From the NCBI GenBank assembly GCA_029556915.1, contig JAKQIT010000074.1, positions 186,001-250,000 of the forward strand: a stretch of 64,000 nt of DNA, given 5' to 3'. The translations under genes and the position numbers were made by a program. Origin of the DNA: Pseudomonadota bacterium. GTDB lineage: Bacteria > Pseudomonadota > Gammaproteobacteria > Burkholderiales > Methylophilaceae. Within the stretch, counting starts at the first letter, position 1. Each line of letters opens with the position of its first letter. The notes below the pieces were generated by a model that saw only the letters and a program-made list of their open reading frames with translations, had not been told where the DNA came from and searched no databases. Of the stretch, positions 8,091-16,454 are shown piece by piece.

Positions 8091-9251
8091 CTATTTCGCA
8101 ATGGGTTCTACTGCCCAAGCGCCATTTTTTAATATAAATTGCCGATCACAATTAAGCTCGCAAGTATCAGTGACGGCATTAGGCAAAGCCTGCACAACAA
8201 CCTGCCCTGCCGCACGCAATTCGGCAATTTTTTTCTGCAAAACAGCATCTGCGTCAGCGGGAGCCAAAATAGCTTTAGGTAGAATCGCGGGAGCTAGTGC
8301 TGAAACAACCCCGCGTATATCTAAACTAAAACCAGTGGCTGAACGAGCTCGACCAAACGCCTCGCCCACTTCATCGTAACGTCCACCTAAAGCCAGCGGC
8401 CCTTTATAACCTTGTGCGTAAGCGGCAAATACAATACCACTATGATAATGATATCCACGCAACTCACTTAGATCAAAGCTCACTGACACATTGAGTGTTG
8501 CTAACGCTTGACTTACTTTAGCTAAACTCGCTAAAGCTGCTTGAATAGCTGGTATATTGGGAAGCACTTTTTTAGCGACTTCTAAAATAGATTGATCCCC
8601 GTTAAGTGTCGTCAGCGCGATTAGGGCATCACGCGTAGTGGCATCTAAATTAATTGCGAGCTTGGCAACGGCAGATTGATCTTTACTTTGCAGTGCACGA
8701 TGTAAAGCTTGTTCTAAGCTGGCATTAATATTGCCAGACTGGACAAGGCTTTCAAATATGCCAACATGGCTAAAATCAATGTGGATTTGCGAAATGCCAA
8801 TAGCCTGCAAAGCAGCAATCATCAAGGACTGCACTTCAACATCACTTTCTACCCCAGCATGGCCATAAAGTTCTGCGCCTAATTGCAACGGTTCACGTGT
8901 TTGTGCCAAACCATCTGGGTTAGTACGTAGTACGCTACCCGCGTAACATAGTCTTGTTACACCTTGATGATTCAATAAATGAGCATCTATTCGCGCAGCT
9001 TGCGGCGTCATGTCTGCGCGCACGCCCATTAACCGGCCTGTGAGTTGATCTACCACCTTAAAAGTAGCCAAGTCTAAATCGTAACCAACACCAGTGGTGA
9101 GCGACTCCATATACTCAAGCATGGGTGGAATGACATACTGGTAGCCATGCACATAAAATAAATCTAGTAAATTGCGGCGAATATGCTCTATACGCAACGC
9201 TTCGGCTGGTAGCACGTCTTCAAGATATTCGGGGAGAAGCCAATTACGCAT
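8091..9251 (-). CDS. hisZ: ATP phosphoribosyltransferase regulatory subunit
   Basis: The 386-residue product resembles a class II histidyl-tRNA synthetase core without the tRNA-binding domain, as in HisZ. It opens with WLLPEYLEDVLPAEA. LMGVRADMTPQAARIDAH is the motif-2-like region, and PLALGGRYDEVGEAFGRARSATGFSLD the motif-3-like region. HisZ partners the short-form HisG to catalyse and regulate the first step of histidine synthesis; hisG itself is not in this window. It sits between the DUF2065 gene (21 bp) and purA (53 bp) in the usual betaproteobacterial order. Confidence 0.95.
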   Translation of the reverse strand: MRNWLLPEYLEDVLPAEALRIEHIRRNLLDLFYVHGYQYVIPPMLEYMESLTTGVGYDLDLATFKVVDQLTGRLMGVRADMTPQAARIDAHLLNHQGVTRLCYAGSVLRTNPDGLAQTREPLQLGAELYGHAGVESDVEVQSLMIAALQAIGISQIHIDFSHVGIFESLVQSGNINASLEQALHRALQSKDQSAVAKLAINLDATTRDALIALTTLNGDQSILEVAKKVLPNIPAIQAALASLAKVSQALATLNVSVSFDLSELRGYHYHSGIVFAAYAQGYKGPLALGGRYDEVGEAFGRARSATGFSLDIRGVVSALAPAILPKAILAPADADAVLQKKIAELRAAGQVVVQALPNAVTDTCELNCDRQFILKNGAWAVEPIAK

Positions 9252-9272
9252 ATTGATGCTCGATATTCAACA

Positions 9273-9461
9273 CTAATTACTAAATAAAAAAACCAACAAC
9301 AATCCGCTCACTACTGAAATTAAGCCTACAAATCTTAACTGGCCATCTTTAAACTCAATCATCCGTTTAAAGGTGTCACGCCAAGCCTGTGGCATTAACA
9401 AGGGCATTAAACCCTCTAGCACCAACATCAAGCCTAAAGCCATCAAAAAAGTGTCACTCAT
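9273..9461 (-). CDS. DUF2065 family small membrane protein
   Basis: The 62-residue protein has two hydrophobic segments (about 5-22 and 43-59) separated by a short hydrophilic stretch, WRDTFKRMIEFKDGQ. It matches the DUF2065 (YjeT-like) family, which almost always follows hflC. Its function is unknown. Gaps of 17 and 21 bp to its neighbours indicate cotranscription. A link to the HflKC membrane complex is suggested only by position. Confidence 0.9.
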   Translation of the reverse strand: MSDTFLMALGLMLVLEGLMPLLMPQAWRDTFKRMIEFKDGQLRFVGLISVVSGLLLVFLFSN

Positions 9462-9478
9462 GCTAGCAATAAAACAAA

Positions 9479-10351
9479 CTACTTCTTGGCTGAATTTCGC
9501 ATGTACTTAAAAAAATCTGAATTTGGGTCAAGCACCATCACATCAGCCTTATTTTTAAAACTTTGCTTATAGGCTTCTGTACTGCGGTAGAAAGCATAGA
9601 ACTCAGGGTTTTTTCCATAAGCGTCGTTATAAATTGAAGCTGCCGAAGCATCGCCCTGTCCCTTAATTTTTTCAGCCTCTTTAAATGCTTCAGCTAAAAT
9701 GACTTGGCTTTGCTTATCAGCATCCGCACGAATTTTTTCAGACTCAGCAAAACCTTCCGCTCTTAATTGATTGGCAATGCGCTTACGTTCAGAAATCATT
9801 CTATCAAACACTGACTTACTAATATCTTCAGAGTAATCAACGCGTTTTAAACGTACATCCACGACTTCAATGCCCATTTGTCGTGCGTCTAAATCCGCAT
9901 TCTTACGTAAATTGTCCATGACAGCACCACGCTCTCCGGCAATCACATCGCGCACAGTACGTTTACCAAACTCCAAACGTAAGCCCGCATTTATGACGTT
10001 AGATAAACGATTTTCTGCAGCTGACTCACCACCCTCTTTAATTGAAACATAATATTTGGCTGGGTCAACGATGCGCCACTTCACAAAAGAATCTACTAGC
10101 ATGTATTTGTTTTCGCTCGTATTAAATTTAGCTGGCTCTTCCCAATCCAGCGTCACGATGCGGTTATCAAAACGCTTGAGTTCATCAATAAAAGGAACTC
10201 TAAAATAAAGCCCTGGAGATTTTTTTGCATCAATAATCTTACCCAAACGCTTAACAACAACAAATTCAGTTTGATCAACCGTATATGCAGACGTAAGTAA
10301 AAACATAAGTGCCGCTAAACAAAGTACTAAAATGCTGGTGATATTTTTCAT
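9479..10351 (-). CDS. hflC: Protease modulator HflC (SPFH/band 7)
   Basis: The 290-residue protein has an N-terminal membrane anchor at residues 7-24, then the SPFH domain (TEFVVVKRLGKI, SPGLYFRVPFIDELKRFDNRI). A charged coiled-coil region (AESEKIRADADKQSQVILAEA) follows. HflC forms a periplasmic-side cage with HflK around FtsH. It is 26 bp downstream of hflK. Length and domain order are normal. Confidence 0.96.
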   Translation of the reverse strand: MKNITSILVLCLAALMFLLTSAYTVDQTEFVVVKRLGKIIDAKKSPGLYFRVPFIDELKRFDNRIVTLDWEEPAKFNTSENKYMLVDSFVKWRIVDPAKYYVSIKEGGESAAENRLSNVINAGLRLEFGKRTVRDVIAGERGAVMDNLRKNADLDARQMGIEVVDVRLKRVDYSEDISKSVFDRMISERKRIANQLRAEGFAESEKIRADADKQSQVILAEAFKEAEKIKGQGDASAASIYNDAYGKNPEFYAFYRSTEAYKQSFKNKADVMVLDPNSDFFKYMRNSAKK

Positions 10352-10377
10352 TATTTTGCCCTATTTTCCTATGCGAC

Positions 10378-11535
10378 TTATCGCGTCTCTCTATCGCGGT
10401 TACGTAAAGCATCTCTTGTACGTTCAACTTCAGCTGAGGTCACGGGTGCAGCTTGCGTATTTGCTTGCGGCACTACTTGTATTTGCGGAGCTGTACTATT
10501 ATTCATAAGCTTATCAATCGGTAAGTAAAGCATACTGCCCGCTTTTTGATCTACCACTACTTTGCTGACACTCGATAAAATCTGCTCTTGGGCGTCTAAG
10601 TATAAGCGTTGACGCGTCACTTCTGGGGCATTATTGTATTGTGCTAAAATTTGATCGAAACGGCTCGCGTTACCTTTTGCCTCATTTTCCATTTTGAGTT
10701 TATACCCAGCAGCTTCTGCCAATAACCTTGAAGCTTGGCCACGCGACTTTGGTATTACATCGCGTGCATAAGCTTGCCCCTCATTGATTTGGCGCTGATT
10801 ATCTTGATTGGCACGGTTAACGTCTTCAAACGCTTCTTGTACTGGCTCGGGCGGCAAGGCACTTTGTAATGACACGCTAATAATATGAACACCTGTTTTA
10901 TAACGATCTAAAATTGCCTGCATACGCGCAGAAGTATCGACCAGTCCTTTTTGCAACAAGTCATCTAATTTATTTTTACCCACCACTTCACGTATCGCAG
11001 ACTCTGCAGCTGAGCGCACCGCATCATCTGTGGAGCGGTTATTAAATAAATAGTGCTTAGCGTTATTAAGGTTGTATTGCACAGCAAATTGCAACTCAAT
11101 GATGTTTTCATCCTCAGTCAGCATCAGCGCCTCTTGAGGTTGCTTGGTTTTACTGGTTCCATCGCTACTTCTGTAACCAACTTCTAATTTGCGCACTTCC
11201 TCGAGGTTTACAACCGTCACTTTTTCAATTGGATAAGGGATATGCCAATGCAAACCCGGTTCGGTCACATCATCCGCCATTTGACCAAAACGTTGTTCAA
11301 CACCTACTGAGCCAGAATCTACCTTGTAAAAACCTGATGCAAGCCAAATCAACAAAATAATGCCAACAATTGGGATTAGAGGAATATTAATGCTAGTACC
11401 ATTACGGTTTGGTTGTTGGCTATTTTTACCACTACCAAATAGCTCGTTAATTTTTTTACTCACATCACGAAATACTTGGTCTAAATCTGGCGGGCCATCG
11501 TTATTTTGGGCACGCCAACCAGGAAATTTAATCAT
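10378..11535 (-). CDS. hflK: Protease modulator HflK (SPFH/band 7)
   Basis: The 385-residue protein starts with a Gly/Asn-rich cytoplasmic segment (WRAQNNDGPPDLDQVF) and a membrane segment at about 50-67. An SPFH domain follows (VDSGSVGVEQRFGQ, EPGLHWHIPYPIEKV), then a coiled coil and a low-complexity tail. It forms the HflKC-FtsH quality-control complex with HflC. It lies 42 bp after hflX. Confidence 0.96.
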   Translation of the reverse strand: MIKFPGWRAQNNDGPPDLDQVFRDVSKKINELFGSGKNSQQPNRNGTSINIPLIPIVGIILLIWLASGFYKVDSGSVGVEQRFGQMADDVTEPGLHWHIPYPIEKVTVVNLEEVRKLEVGYRSSDGTSKTKQPQEALMLTEDENIIELQFAVQYNLNNAKHYLFNNRSTDDAVRSAAESAIREVVGKNKLDDLLQKGLVDTSARMQAILDRYKTGVHIISVSLQSALPPEPVQEAFEDVNRANQDNQRQINEGQAYARDVIPKSRGQASRLLAEAAGYKLKMENEAKGNASRFDQILAQYNNAPEVTRQRLYLDAQEQILSSVSKVVVDQKAGSMLYLPIDKLMNNSTAPQIQVVPQANTQAAPVTSAEVERTRDALRNRDRETR

Positions 11536-11577
11536 TTAACACTCCAAAAAAGTACTATTTTGCTAAGATATTTCAGA

Positions 11578-12729
11578 TTACGTAAACGCAGCCTCTTCAG
11601 TGCTCTGCTGTTTTAGCATTTGATAATGCTCGGCCATCGCTAGTCGCAAGAAGTCCAATCCTTCGCCAGTTTTAGCAGAAACATGAATAGACGCAATTCT
11701 ACCATATTCATCTCGCTCAATTGTGGGCGGCAATCCTACACGATCAATTTGATTATGCACCAAAATCTGCGGCACACTTAAAGCGCCAATTTCACCAAGC
11801 ACTTTATTTACTTGTGCAATTTGCTCATCGCGATTGGTACTGGCGGTATCCACAATGTGCAGCAATAAATCGGCTTGCGCCGCTTCTTCTAGCGTTGCAC
11901 CAAAAGCCTCTACCAAAGCATGCGGCAAATGTTTAATAAACCCCACTGTATCTGATAAAACTACTGAACCACAGTCAGGGATATAAATTTTGTGTGTAGT
12001 CGTATCCAGCGTTGCAAATAACTGATCAGCCGCATAAATGTTGGCTTTAGTGAGCCGATTAAAAATGGTCGATTTTCCAGCATTGGTGTATCCCACCAAT
12101 GAAACGGTCATGACATTTGAGCGTTTACGCGCTTTCCGTTGCATGCTGCGTTGCGCTTTAAGTTTAGTCAATTTTTCGCGTAATTGTTTCACGCGGATAC
12201 GCAGCATACGACGGTCAAGTTCCAGTTGAGTTTCACCAGGACCACCCCGCACACCAATACCACCTTTTTGACGTTCCAAATGCGTCCAGCCGCGCACCAA
12301 ACGTGTCGATAAATGCTCTAGCTGCGCTAATTCAACTTGCAATTTACCTTCATGGCTTTGTGCACGTTGGCTAAAAATATCAAGGATTAAACCTGTTCTA
12401 TCAACCACGCGCGCCTGCAGCAAGCGCTCTAAGTTGCGCTGTTGTGAAGGTGATAAATCATGATTAAATACAGCAATATTGGCTTCGCTGGCTTGCATCA
12501 TCAACTTCAGTTCATCCGCTTTGCCGCTACCAATAAATAGTTTTGCGTCGGGAGTTGACCGTTTACCCTCTATGGTGCCACGAACAGCTAAGCCAGCGCT
12601 AATACTCAGCTGTCGCAATTCATGCAAACTTTCTTCGTAATCGCTATCGCCAAAGTCCACACTTACCAAAATGGCGGCTTCAAAGCTACCTGATATGTCG
12701 GTACCAGGTCGTTCAAACAAATCTTTCAA
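11578..12729 (-). CDS. hflX: Ribosome-associated GTPase HflX
   Basis: The 383-residue GTPase has the N-terminal HflX domain and the conserved GGIGVRGGPGETQLE segment near residue 160. The G domain carries GYTNAGKSTIF (G1), DTVGFI (G3) and NQID, a variant of the usual NKxD, as G4. HflX splits or rescues stalled ribosomes under stress. Only three bases separate it from hfq, so the two are certainly cotranscribed. Confidence 0.96.
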   Translation of the reverse strand: MKDLFERPGTDISGSFEAAILVSVDFGDSDYEESLHELRQLSISAGLAVRGTIEGKRSTPDAKLFIGSGKADELKLMMQASEANIAVFNHDLSPSQQRNLERLLQARVVDRTGLILDIFSQRAQSHEGKLQVELAQLEHLSTRLVRGWTHLERQKGGIGVRGGPGETQLELDRRMLRIRVKQLREKLTKLKAQRSMQRKARKRSNVMTVSLVGYTNAGKSTIFNRLTKANIYAADQLFATLDTTTHKIYIPDCGSVVLSDTVGFIKHLPHALVEAFGATLEEAAQADLLLHIVDTASTNRDEQIAQVNKVLGEIGALSVPQILVHNQIDRVGLPPTIERDEYGRIASIHVSAKTGEGLDFLRLAMAEHYQMLKQQSTEEAAFT

Positions 12730-12732
12730 TGC

Positions 12733-12969
12733 TTATTCGTCGCCTTCACCAATATTCATATTAACCATACGCGCTGGCACAATGGTTGAAATAGCATGTT
12801 TGTACACCATTTGGGTGACAGTGTTTTTAAGCAAAATCACATATTGGTCAAACGAATCAACTTGACCTTGTAGTTTAATACCATTGACGAGATAAATTGA
12901 TACGGCCACATGCTCTTTGCGTAACGCGTTTAGAAATGGGTCTTGTAACATTTGCCCTTTGGGATTCAT
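12733..12969 (-). CDS. hfq: RNA chaperone Hfq
   Basis: The 78-residue Sm-like protein starts [19 protein letters not shown]. The Sm1 strand set includes [20 protein letters not shown], and the Sm2 signature YKHAIST is intact. The hexamer matches small RNAs to mRNA targets. An AGGAGA ribosome site precedes the start. It is the first gene of the cluster, and the roughly 220-bp gap upstream holds its promoter. It is relevant to the small-RNA candidate at 25243-25302. Confidence 0.98.
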   Translation of the reverse strand: MNPKGQMLQDPFLNALRKEHVAVSIYLVNGIKLQGQVDSFDQYVILLKNTVTQMVYKHAISTIVPARMVNMNIGEGDE

Positions 12970-13187
12970 GACTTTCTCCTATTGTTTGGAGTTAAATAAA
13001 AATAACATAGCGTACACTACAACGTTGATGTTACTCCAATTGAGATTGAGAACAAGGACTTTTGTTCCTTTAATTTCACAATTACTCAATTTAATAAATT
13101 AGCGCTAATAAATCAAGGTTGTTGACTAGGTATTATCAGTCAAAATTATATCACAACAGAACGTGGCTAACCGTGACCTTTAGCTGA

Positions 13188-14687
13188 CTATTGCGCCAAT
13201 CTGGCACGAATAACTTCAAGCGAAGTGGTACTCATCATCTTTCCATCTAAATAAATAGTGGCTAACTCGCCTAAGTTTTCCTGTGCGATTGTTTGCTGAT
13301 CGTATAAAACATAATCGCCATTTTCAAGTTCAACACGCAACAAACCTTTTGCTGATTTTTTTGTGCCGATATCGGTCACTGGGTTTTTAAAAATATCCAC
13401 AGGTTTGCCATTAATTACGCCGTAAGTTGCCTTCATGGCAAAGCCCAAGGTATCACGTGTTAAATATTGATAAGTGTAGGAGCCAATACCAAATACTACA
13501 TTATCGGATGCGAAACCTTTTGCTTTTAAACGACGCAAAATATCTTCTGCACGTTGCGGAGTAATCGAATCACCATAGATTAACCCTACACGTTGGTTTA
13601 ACGTTTTGTAACCTTGCGCATTAATTGTTCCGCCAAAAATATTCCACAACACTTCTACAGCTCCTAATTTCGCTGGGCTGGTGTCATCTGAAGTGCGATT
13701 TTCCGCACCGCAGATAATCTCTACGGGGTCTCCGCTATCTGGTCTAAACACCACTTTGGCAAATCCCATCGAATCGGGCTGACGGTTTAAAATCGTCTCT
13801 TTCAAATTGCTAGCGTATTCAGAAATCACTTTCCAAAAATCCCAAGAGTCAGACACAACAGAAACAATACCTGTAGGATATAAGTCTTCAATTAAACGGC
13901 GTATGGTTTCTTGCTCATCTGTTTGTCCATTAATACACATCACACTGTGCTCTGAGGCAGGTACAGACGCGGCTACAAAAGTATTTTTAGCATCGTAAAA
14001 GTATTCTAAATAATCAACCGCATTTAATGTATCTGTCCCTTTAAACGAAGTTAAGTGGCCAGCCCCTGCTTTTGCTGAATCTACAGAGCCAGACATGCCG
14101 CGCATAGAAAAATCATGGCCTTGAAATTCAATAAAGTCTTGATTGCCACCTGTTTCAACAGCGTATTTCTTAATAATTTTCTTGTAAATATCGGCAATAG
14201 TAGCCGTGGTTGACGATTTCCACGACTCAGCAGATAAGTACGACTCCAAGTAATTGGTTAACCAGTAAAACGCCGGCTTGGTATTCACAATGGTAAATAC
14301 CGGCACACCTATATTCACGCGCGCACCCTCTGGCAATGCTTTGATTCTAATAGGCAAATAGCCTAATTTGTGCAAAGCGATGATAGCTTGAATATCCACC
14401 GGATAATCACCTGTAAAGGGGCGTGTTCTATTTTGATATTGTGTAACAATATCTTCAATTGGCATGTCAAAAAAACGCTCTTGCCACTCTTCGTGCATTT
14501 GCTTGACCACACCCTGAAGTCCAAAAAATACGATTTTATTGGTTTTATAAGCACTCGGAATATTCAAGTGGCTATTGCTTCGCGGGGTGAAGTTAGAGTA
14601 AATCAACTCTGTTCCTTCAGGGTACATGCGCGCGTGGGCTAATTTATAGCTATCCGTTGTGGAGATTGGGGGTATTTTAAATGTCAT
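13188..14687 (-). CDS. nadV: Nicotinamide phosphoribosyltransferase family (NadV/NAMPT-like)
   Basis: The 499-residue protein opens TTDSYKLAHARMYPEG and contains FEGRGH-like EFQGHDFSMRGMSG, VSDSWDFWKV, FRPDSGDP and GIGSYTYQY, all NAMPT-family active-site segments. The classical reaction joins nicotinamide and PRPP to give NMN. The gene follows the PRPP-synthetase-like gene by 28 bp, with a GGAG ribosome site, and faces an NrtR regulator, so NAD salvage is near certain. Phage homologues in such pairs (Namat) instead join nicotinamide to ADP-ribose pyrophosphate and make NAD directly. Sequence reading alone does not separate the two. Confidence 0.88.
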   Translation of the reverse strand: MTFKIPPISTTDSYKLAHARMYPEGTELIYSNFTPRSNSHLNIPSAYKTNKIVFFGLQGVVKQMHEEWQERFFDMPIEDIVTQYQNRTRPFTGDYPVDIQAIIALHKLGYLPIRIKALPEGARVNIGVPVFTIVNTKPAFYWLTNYLESYLSAESWKSSTTATIADIYKKIIKKYAVETGGNQDFIEFQGHDFSMRGMSGSVDSAKAGAGHLTSFKGTDTLNAVDYLEYFYDAKNTFVAASVPASEHSVMCINGQTDEQETIRRLIEDLYPTGIVSVVSDSWDFWKVISEYASNLKETILNRQPDSMGFAKVVFRPDSGDPVEIICGAENRTSDDTSPAKLGAVEVLWNIFGGTINAQGYKTLNQRVGLIYGDSITPQRAEDILRRLKAKGFASDNVVFGIGSYTYQYLTRDTLGFAMKATYGVINGKPVDIFKNPVTDIGTKKSAKGLLRVELENGDYVLYDQQTIAQENLGELATIYLDGKMMSTTSLEVIRARLAQ

Positions 14688-14715
14688 GTTTTACTCCTTA
14701 TAATTCATTTAGTTA

Positions 14716-15540
14716 TTATTCAATTTCTATTAAAGAATAGGCTGCAATATTTTTTGTTAAGCTTTGTGTGGTGAAAAATGCACTGATGCCTGCTTTCATT
14801 AGGCCATCGAAGCCTTTGCTAAAAATACCGTGAGTTACATATAATCCAAGCTCACAACCCCTAGGGTATTGACTGCATAAATATTTAGCAGCATTAATGA
14901 AAGTAGCACCACCATCGCATATATCATCCACCAACAACATTTTTACTGGCTTTTCAGTACTTACATTTCCCAAACTTGCTGAACTTAACGCAATATCAAT
15001 CGTTAAAGCTTTGATTTCTCCTGTTGCTTGGTCACGATTTTTATCCAACACCAATACTGCTAAATCACACTCCGCCAGCATTTGGCTATAGCGGTTAAAT
15101 GCGCCCGCATCAGGAAACACCAACACATCGGGTTTAAAACTTTTAATTGCTTGCGTGATATATGGTTTGGCTGAGTATGAGAAAATCTGCGCATGTGGAC
15201 TATGCGCATCTAAAGTGCTTAATTTGCGCACGCCCGTTTTAAACAACATTTCAATAAAGACAGTTTTGGCAAATGTACTAGAGTTGCTCACCGCCTTATC
15301 TTGTCGCGCATAAGGCAAATAAGGCATATACAACTCTTGAACTGCTAAGCCTTCTGCCCGCAAAAGCGTGGTGAGTTGGTTCACCCAAATCAACTCGGCT
15401 TCTTCTTCAAAATGCCACACTACTTTTACTGGAGTATTTTGAAAGGCGGCAATATCAAGTTTCCAGACTTGACTTGTGCCATCAGGAAAACGTGTGGGTT
15501 GGATGACTTGCTTGCTATTTTTATTCGTCAAAACAATCAT
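14716..15540 (-). CDS. Ribose-phosphate pyrophosphokinase-like protein of NAD salvage
   Basis: The 274-residue protein belongs to the PRPP synthetase family but is shorter than the usual 310-320 residues. LPYARQDK matches the ATP-site segment and TLDAHSPHAQIFS the metal/ATP histidine segment. LLVDDICDGGATF is the ribose-phosphate loop, in a form different from the housekeeping LVDDMVDTAGT type. It could supply PRPP to the adjacent NAMPT-like enzyme, or act as an ADP-ribose pyrophosphokinase (Adps) as in the phage NARP1 pathway. An AAGGAG ribosome site precedes ATG 15540. The promoter region shares the NrtR palindrome. Confidence 0.85.
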   Translation of the reverse strand: MIVLTNKNSKQVIQPTRFPDGTSQVWKLDIAAFQNTPVKVVWHFEEEAELIWVNQLTTLLRAEGLAVQELYMPYLPYARQDKAVSNSSTFAKTVFIEMLFKTGVRKLSTLDAHSPHAQIFSYSAKPYITQAIKSFKPDVLVFPDAGAFNRYSQMLAECDLAVLVLDKNRDQATGEIKALTIDIALSSASLGNVSTEKPVKMLLVDDICDGGATFINAAKYLCSQYPRGCELGLYVTHGIFSKGFDGLMKAGISAFFTTQSLTKNIAAYSLIEIE

Positions 15541-15582
15541 TTTATTGCTCCTTAATATTCACTTAGTTGTTCTGTACATCTA

Positions 15583-15607
15583 AGTTAGTTGCACTATACA
15601 ACTAACT
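15583..15607. promoter_or_regulatory. Candidate NrtR operator
   Basis: AGTTAGTTG (15583-15591) and CAACTAACT (15599-15607) form a perfect 9-bp inverted repeat with a 7-bp spacer, in the 106-bp gap between the divergent NAD-salvage pair and the NrtR gene. It overlaps the -35 box and spacer of the nrtR promoter, as expected for a repressor site acting in both directions. The link to NrtR is inferred from position. Confidence 0.7.
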
Positions 15608-15617
15608 AAACTACAAT
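15589..15617 (+). promoter_or_regulatory. Sigma-70 promoter of nrtR
   Basis: TTGCAC (15589-15594), a 17-bp spacer and TACAAT (15612-15617) form a near-consensus promoter about 30 bp before the nrtR start. The palindrome overlaps its -35 half. Confidence 0.65.
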
Positions 15618-15646
15618 GTCAACAACTATTTAATGATTGCCAGAAA

Positions 15647-16369
15647 ATGACGCATGTGCAGCCTAACTTAAGCTTTGAAAAACCCTTTACCACGGTAGAT
15701 ATCGTGATATTTAGTGTGCAAGATAACAAACTAAAGGTGCTGCTAGTGAAGCGACCCAGTAACGCTAGCGAACCCTACCCTAACCAATGGGCATTAGTGG
15801 GCGGCTTTGTAGATGTACAATTAGATGCTGATTTAGAAGCCACCGCTAGACGGAAATTATTTGAAAAAACGCATGTAAAAACCGCCTATTTAGAGCAGAT
15901 AGGCAGTTGGGGCAATGCCACTCGCGACCCGCGCGGCTGGTCCACTACGCATGTGTATTTTTCAATGTTGGCGATGAATCATGCCGAGCAACTTAAATCT
16001 GGCGCCAATGCACAAGATGTGCAGTGGTTTGATGTGGTCGAAAATGGTGTGCAAACAGCACTGGCATTTGACCACGCACATTTATTGGCTGTTGCCATTG
16101 AGCGCTTGCGCAATAAAGTGGAGTACACTTCGCTACCCGCATTTTTAATGCCTACGTTATTTACCCTAAAAGAATTGCAATCAACCTTTGAGGCTGTGCT
16201 GGCACGGCCGCTTGAACGCAGTGCATTTAGAACGCGCATTTTAGCGACCGATTTATTAGAAGCAACACCGCATTTTAAAACGGCAGCCAACCGCCCTGCG
16301 CAACTTTATCAGCTAAAATCCAACCTACAGCCAGTGTATTTTCAGCGCACTTTTAACCCGATTAAATAG
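15647..16369 (+). CDS. nrtR: NrtR-type Nudix-related transcriptional regulator
   Basis: The 240-residue protein has an N-terminal Nudix fold (about 12-150) and a C-terminal winged-helix region (about 150-230, from LPAFLMPTLFTLKELQSTFEAVL). The Nudix box is broken: GGFVDVQLDADLEATARR continues to KLFEKTHV, so the REUXEE glutamates are mostly lost. This is as expected for a sensor that binds rather than hydrolyses ADP-ribose compounds. NrtR represses NAD genes and is released by ADP-ribose in characterised relatives. It is divergent from the NAD-salvage pair with a palindrome between them. Confidence 0.88.
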   Translation: MTHVQPNLSFEKPFTTVDIVIFSVQDNKLKVLLVKRPSNASEPYPNQWALVGGFVDVQLDADLEATARRKLFEKTHVKTAYLEQIGSWGNATRDPRGWSTTHVYFSMLAMNHAEQLKSGANAQDVQWFDVVENGVQTALAFDHAHLLAVAIERLRNKVEYTSLPAFLMPTLFTLKELQSTFEAVLARPLERSAFRTRILATDLLEATPHFKTAANRPAQLYQLKSNLQPVYFQRTFNPIK

Positions 16370-16387
16370 CACATCTTCATGTGAGCA

Positions 16388-16441
16388 CCTCTGTAAGCCA
16401 GTATCCATGCGGCTTACAGAGGCATTAAAATCGCTCGGGCG
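16388..16441 (+). repeat. REP-like element (copy c)
   Basis: Arms CCTCTGTAAGCC and GGCTTACAGAGG pair perfectly over 12 bp around the loop AGTATCCATGC, followed by a tail ending CGCTCGGGCG. It sits between the convergent nrtR and sppA-like ends. The compensating T/A pair in the stem supports selection for the hairpin. Confidence 0.9.
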
Positions 16442-16454
16442 TTTTTTTGCGCTA

